Shown piece by piece: positions 43,899 through 54,898 of a stretch of 64,000 nucleotides of DNA (position 1 is its first letter; each line of letters opens with the position of its first letter). The translations under genes and the position numbers were made by a program. The notes below the pieces were generated by a model. It saw only the letters and a program-made list of their open reading frames with translations, was not told the DNA's origin and searched no databases. Source of the stretch: Entophlyctis helioformis. Taxonomy: Eukaryota > Chytridiomycota > Chytridiomycetes > Chytridiales > Chytriomycetaceae. The stretch is taken from positions 1 to 64,000 of the forward strand of contig JAHLKH010000135.1 of assembly GCA_025526915.1 (NCBI GenBank), given 5' to 3'.

Positions 43899-46800
43899 TC
43901 ACACAGACGGGGGAAGCGCAGGTGTGCACAACTCACATCGGCTCAACACTAGCCGCCGGAGAGCAGCATAGAGAAGCAGGAACGCGCCAAACGCGCAGGG
44001 GATCAGGAGGAACAGCGGGTTCAGCCGAGCAGACGTTAGGAATATCCGGTTGAGGAAGGGCGTGTAGACGGCCGTGAGTCCAAACGCCAGGCCGCCGATG
44101 ATGCTGTACCATGTTTTCGTGTTTCTGTGTGTTTGTGTGTGGTATACCGCGTGTTGCGGTGTGTGAGTAGGGGAGTTGGAGAGTGAGGAAGGAAAGGTGG
44201 AGATGAAGACAGAGGCCACGTACTGGACCATGTGGATTCCCCAGGGCAGCTTGAGCTTGGACTTGCACGCAAAGATGTTCCAGATCTGGATGATGAGGAT
44301 GGAGAGGTAGTATACAGACTGCGCTTGGCGGAGTGCCTCGTACTGCACGTCGCCCGTCTGTCGCGCCAGCCACACGGCACTCGTCAGTGGATCGGCTGAA
44401 GGTGCATGATTGCTCGCCACAGCACATGGTACAACGAGCACACTCACAATCGTGGTGTTGGATCGCGGGATATAGAGCGGCCGCGATGTGGGCAGGAAAT
44501 GGCCGCCTGCTCGTTGGGCAGAGACGACGGTGCCAACGTCCATGCCAAACGAGGCAAACACGGCGAAAAAGGCCACGAGGCAGCCGACGCATTCAATGAC
44601 GCCTGCTTCGAGATACGACCAGCAGAGCACGTCGGCGTCGACGAGAATCTCGCCGCCCGGTGGCGGTGCAAAGAGTTGCACCCAGTACGACCAGCGAGTC
44701 ATGCGTTTGGCCTCGTGCGCGTAGCGTTTCCACTGCCGGGCATGCATGCACGCGCGCAACAAGGTCAGCAGTTGCCACACCCATCTCGCCACATCACGAC
44801 CACGACCACGACAACGAAACACACGCACCATCGAGGGCAGCTGGAACTTGTCCGGATCCTCGTCACCGTCATTGTCGTCCAGATCGCCAGCAGCGCGGCC
44901 ATTCAGCTCATCGCGTGCTTGGGCAACAGCCGCGTCGCCATGGATAGCGGCATGCAGAAACGCAGTGGCCGTCGTCGGCAGCAGACCGGCTTCTTGTTTC
45001 TCAATCACAGCCTGCCGCAGCATGGCGACGCTTGCCGCCGTCACCGGCCGGCGCGGCCGCATGGCCATGAGGTCCTTCATCGACTCTGCCGGCTCAAACG
45101 CAAAGGCCAGCGACGCCATGAGCTCAAAGCCCAGATCGATGATGAGCACCTGCACCGACGTGAGGGCCGGCGGCATGGGCAGGATGGCAAACAGCAGGTA
45201 CGGCACGACCTCGGGGATGATGTGGGTCACGGCATACTGGATGCTTTTCTTGAGGTTGATGAAGATGAGTCGTCCTGCCGCGGTGTCACGGTTAGCTCCT
45301 TTCCATGCACACACATGCACGCACAGCCATACGCGCGCGAGTCAATCCCCGCACCTTCCATGACGCCGCGAATGGTGGACGCAAAGTTGTCGTCCAGGAG
45401 GATCATGCCAGCCGCTTCCTTGGACACGTCCGATGCCGAGGAGTTCATCGAGATGCCCAGATCCGCCTTTTTGAGTGCAGGCGAGTCATTGACGCCGTCG
45501 CCGGTCACGCCAACAATGTGTCCAATCGCCTGCGCGCGTTTGACGATATCCAGCTTGTCGCGCGGGGTCGTGCGGGCGAAGACGATCTCGTCGTGGGCAA
45601 AGAGGTCGTCCCAGTCGTCGTCGGTGAGGGTGGGGAGGACGGAGCCGTGCACGACGACGGCCGTGGCTTCGGCGCGCGCGATGGTGGCCAGGGGCCGGCC
45701 GCTGCGGCGTGCGATGCGCTCCACCGTGTCGCCCAGCATGAGATTGGTTTGGCGGGCAATCGATTCGGCCGTCAGTGGGTGGTCGCCGGTGATCATGACG
45801 ACCTTGATGCCCGCGATGCGTGCCTGGCCAATGGCCTCTCGCACGCCGCGTTTGGGCGGATCGCTGAGACTCGCGAGGCCAACGAGACAGTAGCCACCCT
45901 GTTGCACGCGTGTCGGTCCATGGTGTCAGCAGCATATCGTGTCATTTGATGCGATGCCATGAAACAATCACACGCCATGCTATGCCCACCGTTGGATAGT
46001 TCTTTGCACTTTTGCGGAACGTGTACGTGTCCGGATAGACCGACGCCGGCAACACGAGCTGAGCAAACGCAATGACGCGGTGTCCTCGAGCCGCCAGCCC
46101 CTCGTACGCATCCCTCAACTCACGACGCCAGGCATCGCTCATCTGCTCGACGTTCCCTGCACCGTCCAGGAGGGTGTCGCACATGTCAAACACGCGCTCA
46201 GGTGCACCCTTGATGTACAGCGTGTAGAAGCTGGTCGCACTGGGTGCGTGCACAATAACCGTGTGCGTCTTGGCCGCCGACGTGAAGGGCAGTTCAAAGA
46301 CTTTGGGCGTGACGAGGGCATGGCGTCGATGTCGTCGTGCGACATGTGCGATGCAGCAAACCGCAAGAGACCTGTTTCGGTGGCGTCGCCGTAGATGTGG
46401 CGGTCGGCAATGGACGACGAGCCGACGTGGTCGAACCGCGCATTGGAGCACAGCACGGCGATGCGAACAAGGTCCTGCAGTCCTGGCATTGCAGCGTCGA
46501 GATTGCGGTGGGGCATGGCAGTGCCGTTGTATGGGCTGAGCGCGTCGTCGTCATGGACGTCCACGTCATCAGGACCGTCATCAGGCTCGTCGTCGCCATC
46601 ATCCTGCCGACTGCCAGCCACCGACCCTTTCTCTTCATCGCCTGCCTCGAGTCTGCCATCCCGCCCACCACCATCGCCGCGAGCCGCCTCGGATCGACTC
46701 GCTTTGGGCTTACCCGCCCGCCACAGCACGCCGCCGATCCACAGGTGAACGACATTCATCTGGTTGCGAGTCAGCGTGCCCGTCTTGTCAGTCGCCAGCA

Positions 46801-48371
46801 GCGTGATGGCGCCAAGCGTCTCAACGCCATGCAGGTCCTTGACCAGCACATGCTGCTTCGCCATGCGCTTGGCAGCGATCGTGAGCAGCATCGTGACGGT
46901 CGCAGGCAGCCCCTGCGGCACCCATGCCACCAGCACGCCGACGGCAAACGACAGCGCGTTGTTGAGCCCACGGCCGCGTGCCAGCGTGTAGAAGAAAAAG
47001 ACGACAGCAGTGAGAGACGCGACGGCTGTGACGATCTTGCAGAAGCGCTCGATTTCTTGCGTGAGTGGTGAGGGCCGTTGGGTTTCCGAGGTGGCGAGGC
47101 CGGCGATGCGGCCCAGGACCGTGTGGCGGCCGGTGCGCACGACGATGCCGTAGCCCTCGCCCGTGACGGCGAGCGTGCCGTTGAACGCCATGTTGGGTGC
47201 TTCGAGCGGGTTGGGAGCCGCCCGCTCGTTCTTGGCGTCGCGTTTCTGCGGATCGGACTCGCCCGTGAGAGACGAGAGGTCGAGTTTGAGGTCCGAGACG
47301 GCAAAGAGCACCATGTCGGCCGGCACCTTGTCGCCCATGTGGAGGAACACTAGATCGCCCGGAACGAGCTGGTCGGCGGGGATCTGGCGCATGAGGCCAG
47401 CGCGGATCACGGTGCATTTGGCTGGCACGAGTTTCTGCGAGTATCAGGTGTGTTCGTGTGTGTGTCATCATGCAGTGAGCGAGACTGCCAGTCGTTTACG
47501 TGGGTGTGGGCACCAGCCACCGTAACGCACCATGAAAGACTCCAAGGCAGCGGCGCTTTTTTGGAACTGGTGCAACTCGATCAGCGAGTTGACGACCGCG
47601 ATGCCAATGAGCACGCTGCCCACGTACGTGTTGCCAAAGTTGGCAGCCTGTCCACGCCACACCACACAGCATCGCGGGTCAGTCCGGCTCAGTCAGCCAC
47701 AACGCAAACCGTGCGGCGTACAGGATCGACAAAGTAGAGGGCCCACTGAGCGAGGCCGGCTGCAATGAGGAGGACGTTGAACAGGTTGCCCAGACACTCG
47801 GCGAACTTGACGATCCAGTGTTTCCGGCGCGGCGGCGTCATGACATTGGGGCCATGCCGCGCAAGACGCTCGGTGGCCTCGCCAGCCGGCAGTCCTGTCG
47901 AGCGCGACGGCTGCAACGGATTGACGGACGTGTTGTATCGCTTGCAGATGTCGTGGATGGACATGAGATGCTCGTCCTGGCGACCATCACAAACGCCGAG
48001 AGTGAGCATGCGGGCATGGGGCAGGTAGGCCGGCAGACAGGCGGGCAGGCAGATGCAACGCACAATGTCGATTGGCTTCCTGAGCCGAGGGATGCGCTTG
48101 GACGTCTGGCCGTTGATGCCCTTGCCCGCGCCGCTGCTGCTGGACTCGGGCCGGCCAGCCAGACGAGACGCGTCGTTGGCGTCGGTTGGCGTGCCAGCGT
48201 CGATCTGGATGACGGCAGGCGATGCGGATGTCGCTGTCGAGCCATACACGACCCGAGACGGACGGCCGCGTTCTGCAGCGGGATGGCCGTCGACTTTTGG
48301 ATGTCGATGTTGTCCGTGTCGTGCGTGTCGTCGAGCCGCTGGAACCGTCCCGACCCGCCGGCGCTTTCCAT
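43899..48371 (-). CDS. type IIC (Na,K/H,K-like) P-type cation ATPase alpha subunit
   Basis: Multi-exon, likely starting at ATG 48371 (MESAGGSGRFQRLDD). The order is: cytosolic N-terminus; cation-ATPase entry block (LMSIHDICKRYNTSVNPLQP, GPNVMTPPRRKHWIVKFAEC); TM1-2; actuator with LSSLTGESDPQ; TM3-4 with VAWVPQGLPATVTMLLTIAA; LLATDKTGTLTRNQMNV (the phosphorylated Asp); GDATETGLLRF; KGAPERVFDMC; VTGDGVNDSPALKKADLGIS; and six C-terminal helices. GDATETGLL and TGDGVNDSPALKKADLG group it with animal Na,K-ATPases, not the yeast ENA type. An acidic insertion of ~60 residues (…DDGDDEPDDGPDDVDVHDDD…) follows the phosphorylation site. The frame slips by one base near 46318, and the first exon junction (about 48270) and last residues are uncertain. 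No beta subunit is seen. Confidence 0.88.
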
Positions 48372-48839
48372 GTCGAGGCAATGTTTTTGAAGAAGCGGGG
48401 CGAACCGTGCCGAATGTATTGCTGGAAACGCCGGCGTCGGCGGTCGAGTGCGCAGGTGCAGATCCGGCCGCTGCTTCCGTTGGGCATCAGGGCACTTGGA
48501 TGAGCCACGGGCATGGCGCAGAGGCAAGGGCAGCCCTGGAGATCGATCGTCGCAACGGCTCGATGCAATGTGCGATGGCGGCGGCTCGCCAGATCCAAAT
48601 GCGCTGGGCCGCATGTCCGCATGCCCGCATGCCAGGCTACAGCAAGCAGCAGCCAGCCCAAGCAAGCAAGCAAGCGAGCGAGCGAGCGATCCAATGTCCG
48701 TCCCTGTGCGTGATCGCATGGCGTGCGCTGCTGTGCTCTGCTGGCCGATGCCGCCTTTAAACGGCCGCCTGCCCGCACTCGCCTGCCACGCCGGCCTCAT
48801 TGCCGTCGTTTAAACCACTTTTCTCCACAACGACTCAAC
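48372..48839. promoter_or_regulatory. divergent spacer between the ATPase and NDUFV1
   Basis: 468 bp between divergent starts. It carries (CATG)-like CGCATGCCCGCATGCC repeats near 48615-48635 and a (GCAA)n/(GCGA)n tract at about 48660-48692. TTTAAACGGCC at 48757 and TTTAAACCAC at 48809 are TTTAAA elements 83 and 31 bp before the NDUFV1 ATG and could act as TATA-like boxes. Confidence 0.45.
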
Positions 48840-50228
48840 ATGATTGTCAAGGCCGCTGCAGCAACCGCCGCTGGCCTCGTGGGCCGTAGCGCTGCGTCTG
48901 TTGCGTCTGTTGCCGCTGCCACCACCACCACCCGCCCCGCCCTCTCGCTTGCCCTGTCCGCTGCCCAGTCGTCCCCTCTGACCGTCGCTGCCGCCGCTGC
49001 CCCGACGCCTGCCGCCTCGAGCGCAGCCGCCGCCGCCTCTGCTCATCGCGCGCAGATGGCAGCGGTGCCGAGCGCAGCAGCCGTGGCCGGCTCAGCGGCC
49101 GTTCCCGCCGGCGTGCGCACGGCCGGCCTGGCGACGGTGGCCGAGGGGGCCGCCGCAGCCAACGCCGCGGGCACCCGCTCGTACGGCAACCTCTCGGACA
49201 GCGACCGCATCTTCACGAACCTGTACGGCCGCCACGACTACCGCCTCGCGGGCGCACTCAAGCGCGGCGACTGGTTCAAGACCAAGGAGATCCTGCTCAA
49301 GGGCCACGACTGGATCATCAACGAGATGAAGACGTCGGGCCTGCGCGGCCGCGGCGGCGCCGGGTTCCCCTCGGGGCTCAAGTGGAGCTTCATGAACAAG
49401 CCGGGCGGCCCGGACGGCCGGCCCCGCTACCTGGTCATCAACGCCGACGAGGGCGAGCCGGGCACGTGCAAGGACCGCGAGATTATGCGGCACGACCCGC
49501 ACAAGCTCGTCGAGGGCTGCCTGGTCGCCGGGCGGGCCATGAACGCCAACGCCGCGTATATTTACATCCGCGGCGAGTTTTACAACGAGGCGTCGAACCT
49601 GCAAGAGGCCATCAACGAGGCGTACAAGGCGGGGCTCATTGGCAAGAACGCCTGCGGGTCCGGGTACGACTTTGACGTGTACATCCACCGCGGCGCGGGA
49701 GCGTACATTTGCGGCGAGGAGACGGCGCTCATTGAGTCGATCGAGGGCAAGCAGGGCAAGCCGCGTCTCAAGCCGCCGTTCCCGGCCGACGTGGGACTGT
49801 TTGGCTGCCCGACGACGGTGGCCAACGTCGAGACGGTTGCGGTAGCGCCGACGATTCTGCGGCGCGGCGGCGCGTGGTTTGCGGGCATGGGACGGGCACG
49901 CAACTCGGGCACGAAGCTGTTTTGCATTTCCGGCCACGTGAACAAGCCGTGCACGGTCGAGGAGGAGATGTCAGTGCCGCTGCGCGAGCTTATTGACCGC
50001 CACTGCGGCGGCGTGCGTGGCGGGTGGGACAACCTGCTCGGCATTATCCCAGGCGGCTCGTCGGTGCCGGTGCTGCCCAAGCACATTTGCGAGGAGGTGC
50101 TCATGGACTTTGACTCGCTCCGTGACGCGCAGTCTGGACTGGGCACGGCGGCCGTGATTGTGATGGACAAGTCGACGGACATTGTGCAGGCGATTTCGCG
50201 GCTGTCTGCGTTTTACAAGCACGAGTCG

Positions 50229-50260
<32 letters not shown>

Positions 50261-50578
50261 GGGCTGGCTGGCGCACATGATGGCGCGGTTCGAGACGGGC
50301 AATGCGCGCGTGGCCGAGATTGACATGATTGAGGAGCTGTCGCGCCAGATTGAGGGCCACACGATCTGCGCTCTTGTAAGTGGTGGATGAGTGATTAGAT
50401 GTGGTGTGTGTATGCGATGGCTGACACGGGATGGTTGTTGTGGGGATAGGGCGATGCTGCGGCCTGGCCCGTGCAGGGACTCATCCGCCACTTCCGGCCC
50501 GAGATTGAAAAGAAGATTGCAGCGTACGAGGCGGCGCGCGGCAGCCGTGTGGGTGCGGGCGCATCAGCGCAGCACTAA
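48840..50578 (+). CDS. NDUFV1: NADH:ubiquinone oxidoreductase 51-kDa flavoprotein (complex I, NDUFV1)
   Basis: Exons 48840-50375 and 50450-50578 give 554 aa. This subunit oxidises NADH with FMN and passes electrons to cluster N3. The FMN/NADH motifs are present: [40 protein letters not shown] and [19 protein letters not shown]. Cluster N3 ligands [12 protein letters not shown] plus the later Cys in GHTICAL are present. The short last exon ([20 protein letters not shown]) completes the conserved end and confirms the GTAAGT..ATAG intron. The ~110-residue Ala/Ser/Thr-rich N-terminus is a long mitochondrial presequence. The protein core begins around [20 protein letters not shown]. Confidence 0.97.
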
Positions 50579-51233
50579 GGGAGAGAGAGAGAGAAGCAGA
50601 GCAGCAGAGCCGCTGCAGGCCGTATCCCATCGACTCGCTCGTTTTACCAGTCGCCGTTTTCCAGTCGCCGTTTTTTCCAGTCAGCCAATGAAGTCACGTG
50701 ACAGTCTGTTTGGTTGGTTGGGCGTGACCACATTGCAGCGGTTTGTCCAAGCGGTCGAAGCGGTCAACAAAGCGGTCGAAGCGGTTCAAGCAGTCGACGA
50801 CGACAACCCACGACACAGGTGCGTTCACAGAGGCAGCCGGGCAGCAGAGAGCAGCGACTGGTGGTGGCTCATAGTGGCTTGTGGCTGGTGGGTGTGCACT
50901 GCAGCAGTCTCGACAGAGCGAGAGACAGCAGCAGCAGGCGAGAGACAGAAGGCGGTTGCGCCTCATTCATTGTGCATTGTGCATACATAATGGATGATGG
51001 ATGGATGGATGATGGATGATGGATGGATGGAGTGTGCATTATGGACAGTGCATACCAGGCAGTGTCTCTCTGCCTATCTCGCTGTCTCACCGCTTGCACT
51101 GCCCACTCTCTCTCATCTGTCTGTCTCTTGCTCCGCTTCCGACATTTCAACCATTGACAGACAGACTCACTCACTCAGACAGACAGACTCCCTCGCACAC
51201 ACACACAGTCACAGTCACATCGCACACAGCCGC
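50579..51233. promoter_or_regulatory. spacer upstream of Argonaute: CCAAT, E-box and repeats
   Basis: CCAAT at 50685-50689 is followed by GTCACGTGAC (E-box core 50695-50700). Then come GCGGTCGAA-type 9-18-bp tandem units at about 50752-50790, (GATG)n tracts at 50991-51034, and CA/GACA repeats up to the Argonaute ATG. A direct TTTTCCAGTCGCCG repeat occurs at about 50650-50680. No gene is recognised here. Confidence 0.5.
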
Positions 51234-54200
51234 ATGTCGTTCCCAAGACGTCCCGACACGGGCACGGCGGGCCGCGCCATCCCGCTGCGCACAAACTTCT
51301 TTGCCGTGCGCACCCGCAGCGGCGCCGTGGTGCACCCCTACTCGGTGGCCTTTGACCCGCCCGTGCCGCCCGCAAAGGCCCGCCGCATCTACCAGATCTG
51401 GGAGGCCCAAGCCAGGGCCCAGGGCCTGTTTCGTGCGTCAAGTGGAGGCAATGGTGGTAGCGAGAGTGACAATGCCACTGCTTCGAGTGGCCCAGAGAGC
51501 CTGCCCGTGTTTGACGGACGGGCCGCCCTCTACGCCGCCCGCCCGCTGCCCTTTGACGGGCCCGCCGCCCTCTTCCTGATCGACTGCCCGGCCTACTGGG
51601 ACGACGCCGACGAGCTGCTCCTGCAGGCCGCCATGCAGCAGCAGCAAGAGGCCCTGTCGGCCGCTGCCGGCCTTCCGCCCGGGTGCGTCTGGACGCTGCT
51701 GCTGTCTGTTGTCTCTTGATGTCTCTCGCTTGATGTCTCTTGCTGTTGTTGCTTGAGGCTCTCGCTTGCGAGAGATGTCTCACAGAGATGTCTCACGCAG
51801 AGATGTCTCTCAGAGGATCTCTCGCTCCGCGAGAGGAATGCCTCGCTCTGCGGGAGGGGTCTCACAGAGATGCCTCACGCAGAGATGCCTCACGAGGAGT
51901 GTCTCACAGAGGATCTCGCTCTGCGAGAGAGGTCTCTCTTGTAGAGTGTCTCACGCAGAGATGTCTCTCACGGCGAGATGCCTCACGCGCGTCTCTTGCC
52001 AAACTCCGCCTTGCACGCTGCCTGCTGCCTGCTGCCTGCCTGCTGCCTGCCGCCTGCTGACGCTCGTGCAACCCTGGCTCGTGCACACCACATACATACA
52101 ACCACTACTACAACAACCACACACCACACACATACCACACACGACACCCACCGCCCGCAGAGCCGTCGCCCGCCGCCCGCCGCCCGCCACCAAGCGCTTC
52201 CAGATGACCGTCACGCGCCTGCCCGCCTTTGACCTGCAGCGCCTCGCCGCCTTCCTCGACGGCCTCGTCTCGGACGCGCCGCTCGACGCCATCGCCTTCC
52301 TCGACGTGCTCCTGCGCGCCCGCCCCTCGCTCCTCTTCACCACCGTCGGCCGCTGCTTCTACACCCCCGACGCCGCCGCAATCATTGCAAACGGCGCCCA
52401 GCTCTGGCAGGGCTTCCACCAGTCGCTGCGGCCCGCCCGTGGCCAGATGCTCATCAACCTGGACGTGTCGGCGACTGCCTTTTACCAGCCAGGCAAGCCT
52501 TGAGCCTTGGCCCTGCCACCTGTGGCGCATCTGCTCTCTGCTCTACTCTACTCGTCCGTCTAACCCACCACCTCGACCACAGGCCCGCTCGTCGAAATGA
52601 TCGCAAAGCTGCTCGGCAGAAACAACGCCGCTGAGCTCCGCAGCCCGCTGCTCGACAAGGACCGCATCAAGCTCGAGCGCACGCTCAAAAACATAAAGAT
52701 CCTCGTCACCCACCGCGGCCATCTGCGCCGCAAGTACCGCATCCAGCGCCTCACACAGACCCCCGCAAACCGCACCCTCTTCCCGCTCAACGACTCGGGC
52801 ATCGAAGAGTCGGTCGCAAACTACTTTCTGCAAAAGTACGGCCGCCAGCTCTACTTTGCCCACCTGCCCTGCATCGTCGTCGGCGACCCCGCCCGCCCCG
52901 TCTACCTCCCGCTCGAGGTCTGCGAGGTCGTCCCAGGCCAGCGCCATCTGCGCAAGCTCAACGAGCGCCAGACCGCAGAGATGATCAAGTTCACCTGCCA
53001 GCCACCCCACATCCGCTCAAACAAGATCTCGGCCGGCATCACGCTCCTGCAGCAGCAAGAGGTCGACGGCCTCGCCGACTTTGGCGTCTCCATCGACCGC
53101 GAAATGGCCACCGTCAATGCCCGCATCCTCCCTGCCCCCGCCATCTCCTACCACCCGTCGTCCAAGGAGCCCGTCATCACCCCGCGCGAAGGGCCTGGAA
53201 CCTGCGCGACAAGATGGTCGCCCAGGGCGTCACCCTCCGCTCCTGGTGCGTCGTCGCCTTTGGCGCAGAGCAGGACTACCCCGTCACCACCATCCAAAAG
53301 TTTGTCACGCTCCTTGTCCAGACCTGCGAAGAGTGCGGCATCTACGTCCAGAACAAGCAGCCGCCCATCTCGTACGCGTCGCCCTTTGGCGACATTGAGC
53401 GCACCCTCATCGACGCGTACATGGTCGCCGGCGACTCGTACCAGGAACGGCCCCAGCTCATTGTCTGCATCTTGCCCAACACCGGCGTGCCGCTCTACGC
53501 AGAGATCAAGCGCGTCTCGGACACAGTCATTGGCATCGCCACCCAGTGCATCCAGGCCAAGCACATGTTTGCTGCAAAGCGCCAGTACTGCGCCAACGTC
53601 TGCCTCAAGATCAACGTCAAGCTCGGCGGCATGAACTCGTACCTCTCGAGCGTGCAGCTGCCGTTCATCTCGGAGCGGCCCACCATCGTCATGGGTGCCG
53701 ATGTCACTCATCCCGCCATGGGCTCGCTGTCCACACAGTCCATTGCAGCCGTCGTGGCCTCGATGGACGCCCAGTGCTCGAGATATGCCGCCTCCATCCG
53801 CGTGCAGCGTGGCAGACACGAGCACATCCAGGACCTCGGCGGCATGGCCATTGAGCTCCTCAAGACGTTTTTCCAGACGTGCGGCGCCAAGCCCGAGCGC
53901 ATCATCTTTTACCGCGACGGCGTGTCCGAGGGCCAGTTCTTTGAGGTGCTCCGGCGAGAGGTCGAGGCCCTGCGCGCTGCCTGCACCGAGCTCGAGGAGG
54001 GCTACCGTCCCACCATCACCTACGTCGTGGTGCAGAAGCGCCACCACGCCCGCTTCTTCCCGATCCGCAAGGAGGACTCGGACCGGTCCGGCAACGTGCT
54101 TCCGGGCACCGTCGTCGAGACGGGCATCACCCATCCGTTCGAGTTTGATTTCTACCTGTGCTCGCACCCGGGTCTCCAGGGCACGTCCAAACCCACCTTT

Positions 54201-54683
54201 TACCACGTGCTCTTTGACGAGAACAGGTTCACGTCCGACTCGCTGCAGGAGCTCACCTACCGACTGTGCTATCTGTACTGCCGCGCCACACGGTCCGTGT
54301 CGGTGGTCCCTCCTGCGTACTATGCGCACCTGGTGGCTGCACGCGCGCGCTTCCACGCCTCTGGCGAGGAGATTGCTCCCTCGGACTCTGCCAGCGTCGT
54401 GTCGGGCGGTTCGGGCGGCAACGGCAACGGTGGCAACAGTGGCAACCCTTACGCCAACCAGATCGTGTCCGTGACCATGTCGGCCAATGCACCCATGGTC
54501 GGCGGACTCATTGGATCCACACAGAACCAGAACGCACAAATACCGGCACAGCAGCACATGCTCTCCAAGCGGTTCTCCACAGCGTCCATGCGCACCGCGT
54601 CGGGGCTCCTGGACGGTGCCGTGCGGACACTCATCTACTCGCCCGTCAAGCCCGAGCTCACGCGTGTCATGTACTTTATGTGA
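51234..54683 (+). CDS. AGO: Argonaute, catalytic-type, frame broken once
   Basis: Exons 51234-51682, 52161-52492 and 52583-54683. Argonaute loads small RNAs and silences matching transcripts. The N domain starts IPLRTNFFAVRTRSGAVVHP. L1/PAZ carry LWQGFHQSLRPARGQMLINL and LPLEVCEVVPGQRHLRKLNE. MID has YPVTTIQKFVTLLVQTCEEC. PIWI has TIVMGADVTHPAMGSLSTQS (Asp), RGRHEHIQDL (Glu finger), ERIIFYRDGVSEGQF (Asp) and KPTFYHVLFDENRF (His). The DEDH slicer set is therefore complete. Near 53190 (GAAGGGCCTGG) one base seems missing: PVITPREG should run into WNLRDKMV. A Gly/Asn-rich loop precedes the C-terminal part, which ends RVMYFM. Intron 2 seems to use a GC donor (CAG|GCAAGC). Intron 1 holds an unusual repeat array. 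Confidence 0.93.
51719..51985 (+). repeat. intronic GATGTCTCACGCA repeat array with small hairpins (Argonaute intron 1)
   Basis: Around twelve degenerate copies of GA(T/G)G(T/C)CTCACGCAGA-type units fill the first intron of Argonaute. Four of the units are interrupted by near-perfect palindromes: CTCTCGCTTGCGAGAG, CTCTCGCTCCGCGAGAG, CTCGCTCTGCGGGAG and CTCGCTCTGCGAGAG. A CTGCCTGC tandem run follows at about 52018-52060. Every frame through it is open by chance, so ORFs there are not genes. Confidence 0.7.
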
Positions 54684-54898
54684 TTCCTGTCGCTACTTTC
54701 TCCATCCCCAAACTCTTACTTTTCAATCCCCATTTTTGTCCCTTTCAAGTTCAGCCCCCAATAACAACCAGCCAGTGTCTACACAAGTGTCCTCTTTAAT
54801 GCATGATAGATAGCGCAGCCCACTCCTCATCATTTCCATCACCATCGCCGTCCTCGCCGTCCTTGCCTTGTACTACCGACGCGTACAGGCCTACCGTC

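Noticed and set aside
51753..52060. Open frames and spaced repeats that look like a CRISPR array or a small repeat protein
   Set aside because: They lie in the first intron of Argonaute. The units are degenerate and tandem without unique spacers, and CRISPR arrays are not expected in a eukaryotic nuclear genome.
53148..54557. A 469-codon minus-strand frame over Argonaute
   Set aside because: The sense strand encodes MID and PIWI with catalytic residues. The antisense frame is a composition effect.
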